Shown: positions 44,488 to 55,156, counted from the first letter of the stretch. The stretch is DNA of 64,000 nucleotides from DATFVJ01 sp963727015 (GCA_963727015.1 CAVSEV010000005.1:930001-994000); one strand, 5' to 3'. Notes: a model not told the origin generated them from the letters alone. Numbers and translations: made by a program.

Positions 44488-44544
44488 GCGGAAGCATCGG
44501 CGGTCTCTGTCCGCCTCTCGCGAGGGGCCCGCCGATGCTTCCGC
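44488..44544 (+). promoter_or_regulatory. Long hairpin covering the transposase start
   Basis: A 16-bp perfect inverted repeat: GCGGAAGCATCGGCGG at 44488-44503 and its complement at 44529-44544, with a 25-nt loop. The transposase ATG (44535) lies in the right arm. In mRNA the arm would hide the start codon. This is a known way for IS elements to avoid expression from outside transcription. It might alternatively be part of a terminal repeat. Confidence 0.55.
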
Positions 44545-46445
44545 TTGCGACAGTACCTGCTGCCGCCGGACCCGTCGCGACGTCGTGCTGCCCGGAGGGC
44601 GACGGCGGCGCGCCCGGCCGGGAAGGCGGGCCGCGCCGGGCGAAGGAGCCGCCGCGGGACGCGGCGGCGGGCCTGGCCGAGGTGCTGGCGATGCCGGCGA
44701 TCTGGCGGGACGCGGCCGGCCGGCTGACTGAGCTGCCGGGGCCGGGCTCGGGGATCGTGGCGTGCGGGGCGCTGCCCGGCGCGGTCGCCCCGGTCCCGGC
44801 GTGGACCGCCGGGGAGCTGGCGGCGGCGGGGGTGGCGGCGGAGCCGGGGCGGGTGCGGGATGGCACGGGGCTGGGGCTGGTGAGCTGCGTGATCGGCCCG
44901 GCGGTGCTGGATGAGGCGCTGGCAGGCGTGCCGGCCCGGCGGGCGCGGAAGATCACGCCGCGGCTGGCGATGCAGCTGCCGCTGGCGCGGGCCCTGGAAC
45001 CGGGGACCGCATCTGCGGTGCTGCGGCAGATGGCGCAGCGGCCCCGGGAGGCTGACCCGGGCTATGACCTGCCGGCCGCCTCCTCGCTGTCGGACGCCGA
45101 CAGCTTCTTGCAGGTCAAGCCGTTCCCGCGGCTGCTCGCCTCGCTGTGCGGGCAGGCCCGGCCGGTGCCGCTGCCCGGAGTGGCACCGCACCTGCCCGCG
45201 GCCGGGACGGCGGACGGGGACCGGACGGCGGTCCGGCTGCGCCCGCTGACGCACGCCGCGGGCGGGCCGTGGCGGGACGGCCGCTGGCACGGGCTGCGGG
45301 TGCTGGCCAAGGACGGCACCGTCCGCGCGGTCGCCGACCCGAAACGCACAGACCGCGAAGGCGAGCGCGGGCGGTCCCGCAACGCCGCGCACTTCGGCCG
45401 CCCGGCCAGCACCGGCGCCGAGGCGGCCCCGCAGCTGCGCATGGTGGAGGTCACCGACGTGTGGGCCCGCAGCTGCGCGGCGTGGGCGGCCGGGCCGTGC
45501 CGCATCGGGGAGACCACCCTCGCCGCGCACCTCGAGCCCGCCTACGGGCCGGATGACCTGGACCTGGCCGACCGCGGGTTCCCCAGCAGCCAGGCCGCCG
45601 TCGCCAAGATCACCGCCGGGAAGCACTTCGCCTGGCGGGTCTCGTCGGCGTGGAAGCTGCGCCGCTCGGGACGGCCGCTGACCGACGGCACCTGGAAGGC
45701 CAAGATCATCTGGCGCGGCCGCGCCGTCAAGGTCCGCGTCATCGAGTACCACATGGACCAGGTCTTCGACCTCCAGCCCGGCCACCGGCTGCTGGTGTCC
45801 GCGCCGCCGCCCGGCGTGTCGGTCCGCGTCCTCGGCGACGTTCAGGGCGCGGCGTGCGAGCAGCCGGACGACGGCACGATCCGGGTGGAGGTGTCCGAGA
45901 CCGTCACCATCATCACCAGCCTCACCGACCCCGCTGCCTATCCGGCCCGCGACATTGCGGAACTGTACGGGATGCGGTGGGCCAGCGAGCTGGTCTACCT
46001 CGAAGAAAAGCAGACGCTCTCGGCCGGGCAGCCGCTCACCGCGGCGACCCCGGCCGGGGCGTACCGGATGGCCGCCGCGACCGTCGCCGTGCACCAGGCG
46101 CTGCGGATCGCCGGCGCCGCGGTCGCCGCGGCGATCGCCGCCGAGCCCGCCCGGATCAGCGCTACCGCGCTGCGCGACACCGCCACCGCGAGCATCCGCG
46201 CCGGCCAGGGCGCCACCGTCACGGTCCTGACCGCCGCGATCGGCATCATCAGCCGCGACATCACCCGGCACCCGCTGCGGTTCGTGACCGCCTGGCGGCC
46301 CGGACGGCACTACCCCCGGTTCACCATCAAGAAAGTCCGGACCCGCAAAAGCCGCCACGCCGTCCCGGCCGCGACCCGGCTGCACCTGCTCCCGCTGCCC
46401 GTCACCACGCCGGCCGCGCAGCCGAACGCGCCGCCAGCAGCCTGA
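44535..46445 (+). CDS. IS4-family transposase
   Basis: 636 residues. DDE-type features: first Asp region VLAKDGTVRAVADPKRTDREG, second DLDLADRGFPSS, and the YxxRWxxE-type box LYGMRWASELVYLEEKQTL with the third acidic residue. N-terminal part ITPRLAMQLPLARALEP resembles the IS4 N-terminal domain. The C-terminus (HYPRFTIKKVRTRKSRHAV) is basic. The complete frame suggests an active or recent copy. The ends of the IS and its target duplication could not be found by eye. Confidence 0.85.
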   Translation: MLPLATVPAAAGPVATSCCPEGDGGAPGREGGPRRAKEPPRDAAAGLAEVLAMPAIWRDAAGRLTELPGPGSGIVACGALPGAVAPVPAWTAGELAAAGVAAEPGRVRDGTGLGLVSCVIGPAVLDEALAGVPARRARKITPRLAMQLPLARALEPGTASAVLRQMAQRPREADPGYDLPAASSLSDADSFLQVKPFPRLLASLCGQARPVPLPGVAPHLPAAGTADGDRTAVRLRPLTHAAGGPWRDGRWHGLRVLAKDGTVRAVADPKRTDREGERGRSRNAAHFGRPASTGAEAAPQLRMVEVTDVWARSCAAWAAGPCRIGETTLAAHLEPAYGPDDLDLADRGFPSSQAAVAKITAGKHFAWRVSSAWKLRRSGRPLTDGTWKAKIIWRGRAVKVRVIEYHMDQVFDLQPGHRLLVSAPPPGVSVRVLGDVQGAACEQPDDGTIRVEVSETVTIITSLTDPAAYPARDIAELYGMRWASELVYLEEKQTLSAGQPLTAATPAGAYRMAAATVAVHQALRIAGAAVAAAIAAEPARISATALRDTATASIRAGQGATVTVLTAAIGIISRDITRHPLRFVTAWRPGRHYPRFTIKKVRTRKSRHAVPAATRLHLLPLPVTTPAAQPNAPPAA

Positions 46446-47482
46446 CACGCGACCCCGCCATCCCGGCCCGGCACCGCCGCGCCGGGATGCCGGCATGCCC
46501 CCGCTGCCGGAAACGCCCGCAGGAACACGGCTTACCGCGAACAGGAGCCTCAGCAGGCCCGCTGGCACGAACCAGACTCACGAAAAGTAACCGGAACAGC
46601 AGCCGCACAGCACCCACGCGACCAGTCGCCGGCTACAAGACGTGACGGCACGCCGATCGCATCCGGGGAGCCACCCAGCACAAGCGATTCATAACCGAAT
46701 GCCAGTGCACCCGCGGCCAGGTCGGCCCAGCGCCACGTCGTCCGGCACCGGCAACGATGCAGACTGCCCGCGTCCCGTCCGCGCGAGGACGGCCGTGACG
46801 ACCGGCAAGCCAATCAGTAACCCGTAGGCCAATGCCCGCTCCGTCACCTTCGACGCGCGCCGCCGGCACATAAATATTCGGGCCTCATACTTCCGCTCAT
46901 CGGCTATGATCGCGCGTCCCTATCGGCGCGCGTCGACCCGGCGGCTCGCACGCTGCGCATTCGCACTCCGGTGGCTGGGTGGACGTCAAGGGCAGAGCGG
47001 AATGAGCGGATCTAATGCCGGATGGACACGTCAGATTGAGGAGTCCGTGAGCCTCATCTTGCCGAAGCTCATCCGAGGCCAGCAGATGCGGCTTCAGTCC
47101 GGAACCAGCAGGCACTGGCTTCCTGGTCGGTCGCGACCGTCCTCGCCGAGGACAGGAGCCTCGCCGCCATCGGCGGGCTGAGGGGTCTGGCCAGGAGCAT
47201 TGACAACACCGCTCGGCAACCGCTCGCGCAGATCTGCGGGTTCTGTGCGGCACGGCTGCCCACCTGCAAGCAGCCACTTGCCGCGCATATCGGCGGCGAT
47301 GCGCGCCTTATCTGACTCCAGGGTCGGTTACGCACCGTGAGCAGAAACGCCCGGTGATCCGCAGGTATGATGCTCAGCGGCCAGGCGCTGGCGATGACTT
47401 TGGGCCAGTGGATCGTCCTCACTGGTGGCGGGCCGCGGCAACCGGTCCCGGTCGCTGTGAAGCAACTTGTCAGGAGGTCATC
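46446..47482. other. Non-coding or degenerate stretch after the transposase
   Basis: About 1 kb without a convincing gene. Short frames here have no conserved motif, ribosome site or consistent codon bias. Composition becomes slightly less GC-rich (46850-47060). It probably contains the right end of the IS and scrambled DNA. Confidence 0.5.
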
Positions 47483-48127
47483 GTGTCGCAAGTCCGGGTG
47501 CACAACTTCTCGGTGTCGCTGGATGGGTTCGGCACCGGCGCGGGGCAAAGCCTGGATGCCCCGTTCGGGCATGCGGGAACCCGGCTGCACGAGTGGTTCT
47601 TCCCGACTCGTACCTTCCGCGCCATGCAGGGCCAGCCCGGCGGCAGCACCGGCATCGACGACGCTTTCGCCAGCGCTTGGGCCCCGGGCATCGGCGCCGA
47701 GATCATGGGGCGGGGCAAGTTCGGCCCGCACCATGGACCCTGGCCGGACCAGCAGTGGAACGGATGGTGGGGAGACACCCCGCCGTTCCACACCCCGGTC
47801 TTTGTTCTCACCCACCATCCCCGGCCCTCCGTCCGGATGAACGGCGGTACCACGTTTGACTTCCTCGACGCCAGCCCTGCCCAGGCGCTTGCGCAGGCGC
47901 GCCAGGACGCCGCGGGCGGGGATGTCCGCATCGGCGGCGGCCCGTCCACCATCCGCGAATTCCTGGCCGCCGGCCTGATCGACTACGCGCACATCGTCGT
48001 GGTGCCCATCGTTTTGGGCCGCGGGGAGCGGCTCTGGGACGGTCTGGAGGGGCTGGAAGACCGTTTCCAGATTGAGGCCGTGAACAGCCCCAGCGGCGTC
48101 ACCCACGTCACCTTCAGCCGGCGGTAA
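47483..48127 (+). CDS. Dihydrofolate reductase/RibD C-terminal family protein
   Basis: 214 residues from GTG 47483, with AGGAGGT 4 bp upstream. The fold motifs are VRVHNFSVSLDGFGTG at the start, MGRGKFGPH in the nucleotide-binding region, and DVRIGGGPSTIREFLAAGLIDYAHIVVVP, typical of the deaminase-reductase (RibD_C) family common in actinobacteria. It likely reduces a substrate with NADPH; the substrate is unknown. It stands alone in the cargo region. A start further upstream (47354) lacks a ribosome site. Confidence 0.88.
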   Translation: MSQVRVHNFSVSLDGFGTGAGQSLDAPFGHAGTRLHEWFFPTRTFRAMQGQPGGSTGIDDAFASAWAPGIGAEIMGRGKFGPHHGPWPDQQWNGWWGDTPPFHTPVFVLTHHPRPSVRMNGGTTFDFLDASPAQALAQARQDAAGGDVRIGGGPSTIREFLAAGLIDYAHIVVVPIVLGRGERLWDGLEGLEDRFQIEAVNSPSGVTHVTFSRR

Positions 48128-48288
48128 CGGCCGGGCAGCATGGCAGGGCAGGAGGCAGGACGACGGCCAAAGCCGTTCAGCATCTCATGATCGTTTGCAG
48201 TGGGCGATCTGGGCGGCGGCGTGAAAGCGCAGGGCAGCGGCGATGCTGGCACGGCCGGCCAGGCACAAGCTGGTCAAACTAGTGCCGC

Positions 48289-49437
48289 GTGAGGCAACGT
48301 TCGCCCTGTCCTCGAACGCAGTTCGGAGTCGCGCGTTCTGCGGCACTCCACTCCCTCCCTCTACTATTCACCAGGTTGATCCCTCGGGTATTCACCGGGT
48401 TGATCCCTCGGGGAGGACGCTTTGGGCGCGGCGACCTGGTGGCCAGGGCCAAGGAGGAGGCCGACTCCCGTCGGGACGTGGCCGATGTGCGCTCCTCGGG
48501 TGTCGGTGCCACCGCGCCCGACGGGCACCCGTCGCTGATGTACGCCCCATTCCCGACGTTGACCGCCGCTGACCAGGCCGAGCAGTTCGTCGCGGAACGG
48601 ATTGCGGAGGGCTCGGACTATCTGAAGATCTTCTGCGGCATCAGGGGTCTATGGCCCTCGCTGGACTCCGAAACCATCCAGGCGCTGGTCACTGCCGCCC
48701 ACGCCCGCGGGTTACTCGTCGTCGCTCATGTGACCTCGACGGCCGGCGTCGAGGAGGTCGTGTCCGCCGGTGTCGACGTGGTGGCCCACGTCCCCGCGAA
48801 CGCCGAGCTGGACAGGGCACTGGTCGAACGGATGGCCGAGGCCAGAGTTGTGGTCGGTCCGACGCTGGCCACCGTCGAGAACACCCTTGGTGAACCGGGT
48901 GGCGCGGCAGTGGTAGGGGACCAGCGGCTCGCTGAGGCGCTCGGGGATGCTCGGGTACGCCGATTGACCTCGAATGTCTCGGGATCGCGTGGCCGGGAAA
49001 TGCCGCCTTACTCGCAGGCCGAGGACAACGTGCGACGACTGGCCAATGCGGGGATCGCTCTGCTTGCGGGCACCGACGCTCCGAACCCGGGGACTGTGTT
49101 CGGAGCAAGCCTGCACCGAGAGCTCGAACTCCTTGTACGGTGCGGCATCAGCCCCGCGCAGGCCCTGGCCGCGGTCACGGCTGAACCGGCACGAGTCTTC
49201 GGCCTGGCCGACCGAGGACGTGTCGTCGCCGGGCAGCGCGCGGACCTGGTCCTCGTGTCCGGTGACCCGTTGACCGACATCACCGCGACGCGCGCCATTG
49301 AGCGGATATGGCGCGGGGGCATAGCCTGCGATCGACACGCCTTCGTCGCGAGCACTGCCGAAGCTGAGCAGCTTGACGCTTTCGACGCCCAGCTCGCCAA
49401 GGTCGTGGCAGCCGTGCGCGAACGCAGGTCCAACTGA
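48289..49437 (+). pseudogene. Amidohydrolase, 5'-truncated
   Basis: From about 48430 the frame matches the C-terminal two-thirds of an imidazolonepropionase-like amidohydrolase: DYLKIFCGIRG, LLVVAHVTSTAGVEEVVSAGVDVVAH (metal His), IALLAGTDAPNPG (metal Asp), then AVTAEPARVFGLADRGRVVAGQRADLVL. The N-terminal metal-binding HxH strand of the barrel, expected about 100 residues earlier, is missing. The sequence before 48430 is unrelated Leu/Pro/Arg-rich reading without a ribosome site. I read it as a remnant cut at its 5' end. Confidence 0.7.
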
Positions 49438-50207
49438 TTCGAGGAAAGCCCCTTGAACGCGGGCCCCGTAGTCGTTCGCCGCGACCGTCGATCGGCTCAC
49501 CGTCGGCGGCGACATCATCGAGACGTGTCCACCGCAACCAAGTGACGCCAGGGTTCACCGACACGACCGACCGCAACGGACGCGACGCCAGAATTCAGGC
49601 TCTGGCTCAAGTGCCGGGCGAACGTTGTATGACACGGCACTAGCCAAGGCTTGTTTCCCGCCGGCCGCGAGCCGAACAGCCGTTCGGGCGCGGTAACGAC
49701 AGTCACTCTGGCGATCCAAGTTGCCGCCCAGATCGGCGGCTCGGCGAGCGCTCTTGCTGACCCTCGCCGTCACACAACGTGATGCCATCTATCGACCTGA
49801 GCACGATGCCGACCGCCGACTCGGCGCTGCGTGATTGGCCCGGAGGTCGCCGTCGGGCCCAAGTGTCCCCGAATGGCGCAAGCGGTTGTCCCGGCCCGAT
49901 GGCTGGATTCTGCCCGACCTGGCGCGCGCTGTATGCGGCAGAAGAGTAAGTTCCTGGCACTCATCTGTCGTGCATAATCATGCAAGCCCGAACAGCGCAG
50001 CGTCGTCGGTGTCAAGGATTGGCGGGCTGGCAATCTCCAATTACGAGGAGCGCCAACCCGCCGATATGGCGCCGGTCGGGGCAGGCCGACGTGATCGGTA
50101 AGGCCACACAAGAATGGGTTATCTGCGCCTGCTGGCCGCGCCGGGATCCGCTGCGGGCGCATCGCGCGCAGACCGCCGTCGCGCCACCGGTGGCCGGCTG
50201 ACCGACC
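49438..50207. other. No supported gene
   Basis: 770 bp with only short frames lacking conserved motifs or ribosome sites. One minus-strand stretch near 49560-49700 (SVAVGRVGEPWRHLVAVD) looks protein-like but is too short to assign. Confidence 0.5.
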
Positions 50208-50980
50208 TCACTGCGTCGCGGTGACGATGCAGCGCCGCAGTTCCCCGACCGCCTCCGGGGCGCCCTCGCGATCACGCCGCTCGGCTCGCCGGCGCCCTCC
50301 CGGTTCCACACCCAGCGCAGCACGGCCGTCGGCGGGCCGCTCACGGTCACGTCGGCCGGGTCGTCGCCGGCACCGTCCTGGACGGCGAACAGCCCCGGGC
50401 CGGTCCGCACCCGCCACGCCGCGCCGTCGTCCGCACCGTGTAGGTCCGGCCCGGTGAGCCGGCCAGGATGGCGGTGAAGTAGCCGCTCCACTCGGCGACG
50501 TGTAGGCCACGAAGACCTTGAGCAGCTCGTCGATGCCGTCGACGGCGAGGTCGGACGGGACCGGCGCGACCGGCTGCCCGGTGCCGAGCTCGGCGTCGAT
50601 GCGGTGGATGACCGTCTCCTGCGCCATCCGCCGGATCCAGAAGCCGACAGTCTGGCCCGGGGTGTACCAGGAGCCGGCCGGATCGGCCGGCTTGCGGGCG
50701 GCGAACTCGCCAAGCAGCCCGGCGTAGGCCCGGTCGAGCAGCGCGAGCGGCTCCTCGTGCGCGAGCTCCTTCGGCGGCCACGGCTCGGGCTCGGCGCCCT
50801 CGCGCATGGCCAGGTTCTTGTGCAGGTAGACCTCAGCGACATGGCGGGTCAGGTCGGCGACGGTCCAGCCGGGACAGCTCGGCACCGCCGCGCTAAGGGC
50901 GGCCGCCACGACGGCCCGCAGGCGGGCGAAGCCGGCCGCGAGGCAGTCGAGGAACCGGGACTCGTTCAGCCCCTCCGGCG
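50208..50980 (-). pseudogene. Maleylpyruvate isomerase/mycothiol-dependent (MDMPI-type) protein, several frameshifts
   Basis: The N-terminal part reads FARLRAVVAAAL, VPSCPGWTVADLTRHVAEVYLHK and FWIRRMAQETVIHRIDAE, the metal-binding DinB-like pattern of mycothiol-dependent maleylpyruvate isomerase relatives. The C-terminal half is spread over three frames: EWSGYFTAILAGSPGR near 50470, then GAAWRVRTGPGLFAVQDGAG near 50400, LRWVWNREG near 50310, then APEAVGELRRCIVTATQ to the stop at 50208. At least three indels would be needed. The 5' end is unclear. Broken gene or poor-quality sequence. Confidence 0.7.
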
Positions 50981-51222
50981 GCCGGCCACCATGCCACCAG
51001 CAATGCGAGCGCTACCGGCAGTGAGACAAATCCAGACCAACCCCGGCGTAATCCCGGCCGGCGTGCCAGCAACCCAGCGAACGTTCTTCGTCAGCACACC
51101 AGAGGGCCCGCCACGCCCGGTTACCGCCCCTCGGCGCGCTTGACAGTCGTGAACCGCCGCTGTGCGTGGCGGCGGCTCTCGTGGTGCCGGCTGGCCGTCG
51201 CGCGCAGACCCGGCAGATCTGA

Positions 51223-51903
51223 TTAACCGCCGGCGGCTGCCAGCAATCGGCGGATCACATCAGCATCCGCAGGCACACCCGGCGAGGCGGCGAAGTCCGC
51301 GTCGCCACCGGCGTAGACCGTGCCGTACAGCGGCGTGCCGGGCTGAAAGCGCCTGCCTTCGGCGAGCGGGCCGGCATCGACCGCGTCGTAGCCGATCGCG
51401 TCCAGGAACGCCGCCACCGCCGCCTTCGCCTGCGCGTCGTCACCCGCGATCGGCAGCGCCGTGCGTTCCGGAGAACCAGACGGGCGGGCCAGCGCCTGAA
51501 GGTGGTGGAAGAAGATGTTGTTGAAGCACTTGACGACCTTGGCCCCCGGAAGGTGCTGCTGGAGCAGTTCGCTGCTGGTGGTGGAGCCGTTGTCCAGCTC
51601 CGGGAACTGCCCGTCACGGGAGGGGTAGTAGTTGCCGGTGTCGATGACGACCTTCCCCGCCAGCGGCCCCGTGGGCACACTCCGGTAGGCCTTCAACGGG
51701 ACGGCCGCAACAGCCAAGTCACTCGCCTCGGCTGCTTCTGCCGGGGTGGCGGCCCGGGCGTGTGACCCCAGCTCATCGACCAGTCCGGTGAGGGTCTGCG
51801 GTCCGCGCGAGTTGCTCACCACCACGTCGTATCCGGCGGCAACGGCTAGCCGCGCGACGGTACCGCCGATCATCCCTGCGCCTATCAGCCCAATCGTCGT
51901 CAT
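51223..51903 (-). CDS. NADPH-dependent F420 reductase-like oxidoreductase
   Basis: 226 residues, ATG 51903. The N-terminal dinucleotide-binding motif GLIGAGMIGGTVARLAVAAG is followed by VVVSNSRGPQTL, VVIDTGNYYPSRDGQ and GAKVVKCFNNIFFHHL, as in the F420-dependent NADP reductase/NAD-binding family (COG2085). The electron partner and substrate are unknown. It stands alone between two broken genes. Its intact frame shows that the local frameshifting is not uniform. Confidence 0.88.
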   Translation of the reverse strand: MTTIGLIGAGMIGGTVARLAVAAGYDVVVSNSRGPQTLTGLVDELGSHARAATPAEAAEASDLAVAAVPLKAYRSVPTGPLAGKVVIDTGNYYPSRDGQFPELDNGSTTSSELLQQHLPGAKVVKCFNNIFFHHLQALARPSGSPERTALPIAGDDAQAKAAVAAFLDAIGYDAVDAGPLAEGRRFQPGTPLYGTVYAGGDADFAASPGVPADADVIRRLLAAAGG

Positions 51904-52043
51904 GCTCCCTAACCCCTGACGCTCGAAGATGTGCCACGATCACTGCGCACGAGGTTAGCTCCCGGCCAGCTTCGGGCTTGCCGCGCATCCGCTTTGCCAT
52001 GCGCGGCGACAGCTCAAGGCCGCGCACCGCGGTCCCCGGGCGC

Positions 52044-52974
52044 TCAGTGCAAGCGCCACCCGCCGGTGCTGCGCTTCCAGGCTGACTCGACCTCAGCGAG
52101 GGGCGCCTTGTCGAGGTCGATCGGTAGGTCGCTGGTGGCTGCGATGGCCATGAACTGGGGAATCGCGCTGATAATCTCAGCAAGGGGGATGGTGCCCGGG
52201 CCGCTGCCGAGGATTTCCAGGCCAGAGCTGCGCAGGACGTCAGCGGGCAGGGAGATGGTGGGGGCGGCCATCTGTCCGACCTCCACCAGGCGGACCCGCG
52301 GCGCGGCATGGGCCATGCCACGCCGGGTGATGGCCGCGATGGCCGCCTCGGTGGGGTGGCCCCACAGGTAGTCGATGATGACGTGTATTCCGTCCCGCCC
52401 GGCCGCGTCGGCGAGGGCGGCCGCGTCGTCCGGGCCGCTGAGCGCGACCGTGGCGGTCGCGCCGAGCTGGTCCAAGATGGCCCGATTGCGGCCTGCGGCG
52501 ATCACCCGGCCGGCGCATCCGCGACGCAAGCGCCACGGCGATACGGCCAGACACGCCGGTGGCACCCAGCACCAGCACAGTTTCGCCGGGCTGCAGCGGC
52601 CCGCCGGGTCAGCGCCAGCCAGGCGCCATTTCCCGGGTTGACGATGGCCGCGGCCGTCACCTCGTCCACGCCGTCGGGCAGCGGCAGCACGAATGGGGCC
52701 GCGGCGCCCTGGGCCATGGGGCCGTAAGGGGGGCGGACGCCACCGAAATAAACGCGGGTGCCGTCCGGGGAGCGGCCCGTGCCGTCAATACCGGGGATCA
52801 TCGGCAGCGTGCCGTGGCTGCCATAGTGCTCACGGCCGGCCAGCATCCGCACAATCGGGTGCAGCCCGGCGGCGGTGACCTCGATCAGGGTTTCCCCATC
52901 GGCGACGACCGGCTCGGCGAAGTCGGCCGAACCGCGGGCCCCTCTCCGGTGAATCGATTACCGCTGCCCTCATG
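52044..52974 (-). pseudogene. Zinc-type alcohol dehydrogenase/quinone oxidoreductase (MDR), several frameshifts
   Basis: Reading from ATG 52974: MRAAVIDSPERGP, then (new frame) VRMLAGREHYGSHGTLPMIPG, DGTRVYFGGVRPPYGPMAQGA and AAIVNPGNGAWLAL, then (new frame) VLVLGATGVSGRIAV (nucleotide site), then (new frame) RVIAAGRNRAILDQLGATATVAL and onward to the stop at 52044. This is the order of an MDR-superfamily protein of about 310 residues. At least three single-base frame changes are required. It lacks the usual structural zinc cysteines, so it was quinone-oxidoreductase-like. Confidence 0.72.
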
Positions 52975-53525
52975 GTCAAAGCCTCCCAAAGACGGCACCT
53001 CAGCCGGATCGTACCGAACGCTGGGCCCGCCGGATTTCTCCCAGACCGCGCCTGTCGCTCCCGCCTGCCACCTCCGCTCGCCGCCGTCTCGGCCGCCGGC
53101 TTCATCGCTTCGCCATTTACCTGCCCACGATCGAGCCGGACGCCAGCCACCCGGTGCCCCGGATCGCTACCCGGGGGTTATCCGGCTCGCCGCACCCGCC
53201 CAGGCCGGGCCAATCAAGACCTGATCGCTCGTCACGGCCGCCGACCAGCGGCGCGCACGGCGATGCCGCAAGCCACAAGGCGCCTGACCGCCTGGCACCG
53301 GCGAAGATGCCTGCGCCCCGAACCCGGGTCATCCGTGCGCCTTCCCAACCGGGCGGCCGCAATAATCGAACCACAAATATTCGGCGCTATGGGACGACGG
53401 ACACGAAAACCGTAGTGACCTTGCGTGATCAGCCGGGTGGATCGACGGCGAGGTCAAATCATCGTCGCTGGTGCCCGCAGCTGGCCCAGCCTTCCCGGGT
53501 CCCAGCAGGATCCGGGAGGTGCCCG
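52975..53525. other. No supported gene
   Basis: 550 bp between a broken oxidoreductase and the second recombinase. Short frames only, no conserved motif. Confidence 0.5.
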
Positions 53526-54513
53526 ATGACCACCACCACATCCACGTCGACCGTGATCGCCGTCGCCGAGCCGGTGTTCAGCAACCTCGAGCGGCTGGCG
53601 CTAGCTGGGTTCCTGGCCGACTATACCGGCTTGACCTGTGAAGCTTTACGCTTTGGACCTGCGGCAGTTCACCGCCTGGTGCCAGCTGCGCCAGCTCTGG
53701 TTGTTCCAGGCCCGCCGCGCCGACATCGAGTGCTTCGCCCGTGACCTGGAGGCAAAGGGCCGGGCCCGGGCCACCATCACCCGGCGGCTCTGCACCATCG
53801 CCGGTTTCTCCAAGTACGCGGTCGAGGAAGACCCGCTCGACCACTCGCCGGCAGCGCACGTGCGCCGTCCCCGGCTGGACTTTGAGTCGCATGCCACCGG
53901 TTTGGACCGCAATGAGCTCGGCGCCATGCTGGTCGCCGCCGGTCTCGGCGCGGCGGCCGAGCATGCGCTGATCTCCCTGCTCGCACTGAACGGGTTGCGG
54001 GTTTCGGCGGCCACCGGCGCGAACATCGAGGCGCTGGGCACCGAACGCGGCCACCGGACGCTGACCATCACCCGCAAGGGCGGCAAGGTGGTTACCATCC
54101 CGCTCGTCCCGCGCACGGCGCGGGCGATCGACCTGGCGGTTGGCGAGCGCAACGAGGGCCCGGTCTTCCTTGGCAGCGACGGACGCCGCCTGGACCGGCA
54201 TGGCGCCGCGCGGATCGTGCGCCGGGTGGCCCAGCGCGCCGGCATCACCAAGCCGGTAGGGCCGCACACGCTCAGGCATGATTTCATAACGGCCGCGCTA
54301 GACGCTGGCGTGCCGCTGCGACATGTGCAGGATGCCGCCTCGCACGCTGACCCCAGGACCACGATGCGTTATGACCGGGCCCGGCCCTCGCTGGACCGGC
54401 ACGCCACCTACATCGGGGGAGCCCATGTCGCCGGAGCCGCCCCGGTAGCCGACCGCGGTCACATCACGTCTTCCGCCCGGCAGACCAATGCCTGCCGGGC
54501 GGAGCGGCTGTAG
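53526..54513 (+). pseudogene. Second tyrosine recombinase (XerC/D-like), single-base frameshift
   Basis: ATG 53526 with AGGTG upstream starts MTTTTSTSTVIAVAEP, then SNLERLALAGFLADYTG. At about 53640 the expected GAAGCTTACGCT has one extra T (GAAGCTTTACGCT), after which the frame continues YALDLRQFTAWC to the end. Catalytic motifs: Arg in NGLRVSAATG, the HTLRHDFITAALDAG box, and the His/Tyr end ASHADPRTTMRYDRA. Joined length is about 328 residues. It resembles recombinases of transposons and integrative plasmids and suggests a second, nested element. The single T could be a sequencing error. Confidence 0.82.
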
Positions 54514-54670
54514 AGGAAACCGGCCAGCCGAGAGCGGGCCGGTCCAAGCGGCATCCGCGGCAACCCCCTGCGAAACCTGGGCGAGCCACGGCCGGCCTGG
54601 CGCTGGCCGGGCAAGGGCGATGACTATGGTGATGCCCAGTGGCTCAACGCCTTTGCCCTGAGGAGGTTCA

Positions 54671-55156
54671 ATGACGGCATCCCAGCCTGGCGCAGTAAGC
54701 CCAGTCCCTGACCGCCTGCATACTGTCACGCCGCGCCTGGTGGTGGGCGATGGTGCTGGCGCGATCGCCTTCTACGCCCGGGCCTTCGGGGCCGAAGAGG
54801 TGACTGACCGGTTCACCGGGCCCAAGGGCGAGCTAATTCACGCCGAGATGCAGATCGGGGACTCGGTGGTAATGATCACCGAAGACGCCGCGGACGGGCC
54901 GGTGAGTTCCCCGAAGCGGCTGGGCGGGATGGTTACCTGCGTCATGTCCCTGTACTGGGAGGACGTGGACGCGGCGTGGGAGCGCGCGGTCAGCGCAGGG
55001 GCCGAAGTGATCTACCCACTGGAGGACCAATTCTACGGCGAGCGGGGCGGCCGGCTTCGCGATCCGTTCGGCCAGCAGTGGATGATGAGCCAGCACATCG
55101 AGGACGTCCCAGCCGATGAGATGGCCCGCCGGGCCGCGGCTTTCTTCAGCCGATAG
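54671..55156 (+). CDS. VOC (glyoxalase-fold) protein, PhnB-like
   Basis: 161 residues, ATG 54671 behind AGGAGG. Sequence order fits the PhnB-like vicinal-oxygen-chelate family: VTPRLVVGDGAGAIAFYARAF, IHAEMQIGDSVVMITED, LYWEDVDAAWERAVSAGAEV, and GERGGRLRDPFGQQWMMSQH. Such proteins bind a metal in a paired beta-alpha fold; substrates vary. Intact and well initiated, unlike several neighbours. Confidence 0.92.
   Translation: MTASQPGAVSPVPDRLHTVTPRLVVGDGAGAIAFYARAFGAEEVTDRFTGPKGELIHAEMQIGDSVVMITEDAADGPVSSPKRLGGMVTCVMSLYWEDVDAAWERAVSAGAEVIYPLEDQFYGERGGRLRDPFGQQWMMSQHIEDVPADEMARRAAAFFSR

Noticed and set aside
44466..46568. 700-codon minus-strand frame antisense to the IS4 transposase
   Set aside because: No conserved motif, Arg/Gly-rich shadow composition; the plus frame has the DDE motifs.
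47069..48106. 345-codon minus-strand frame opposite the DHFR-family gene
   Set aside because: Shadow frame with no motif; the plus-strand gene has a strong ribosome site and family motifs.
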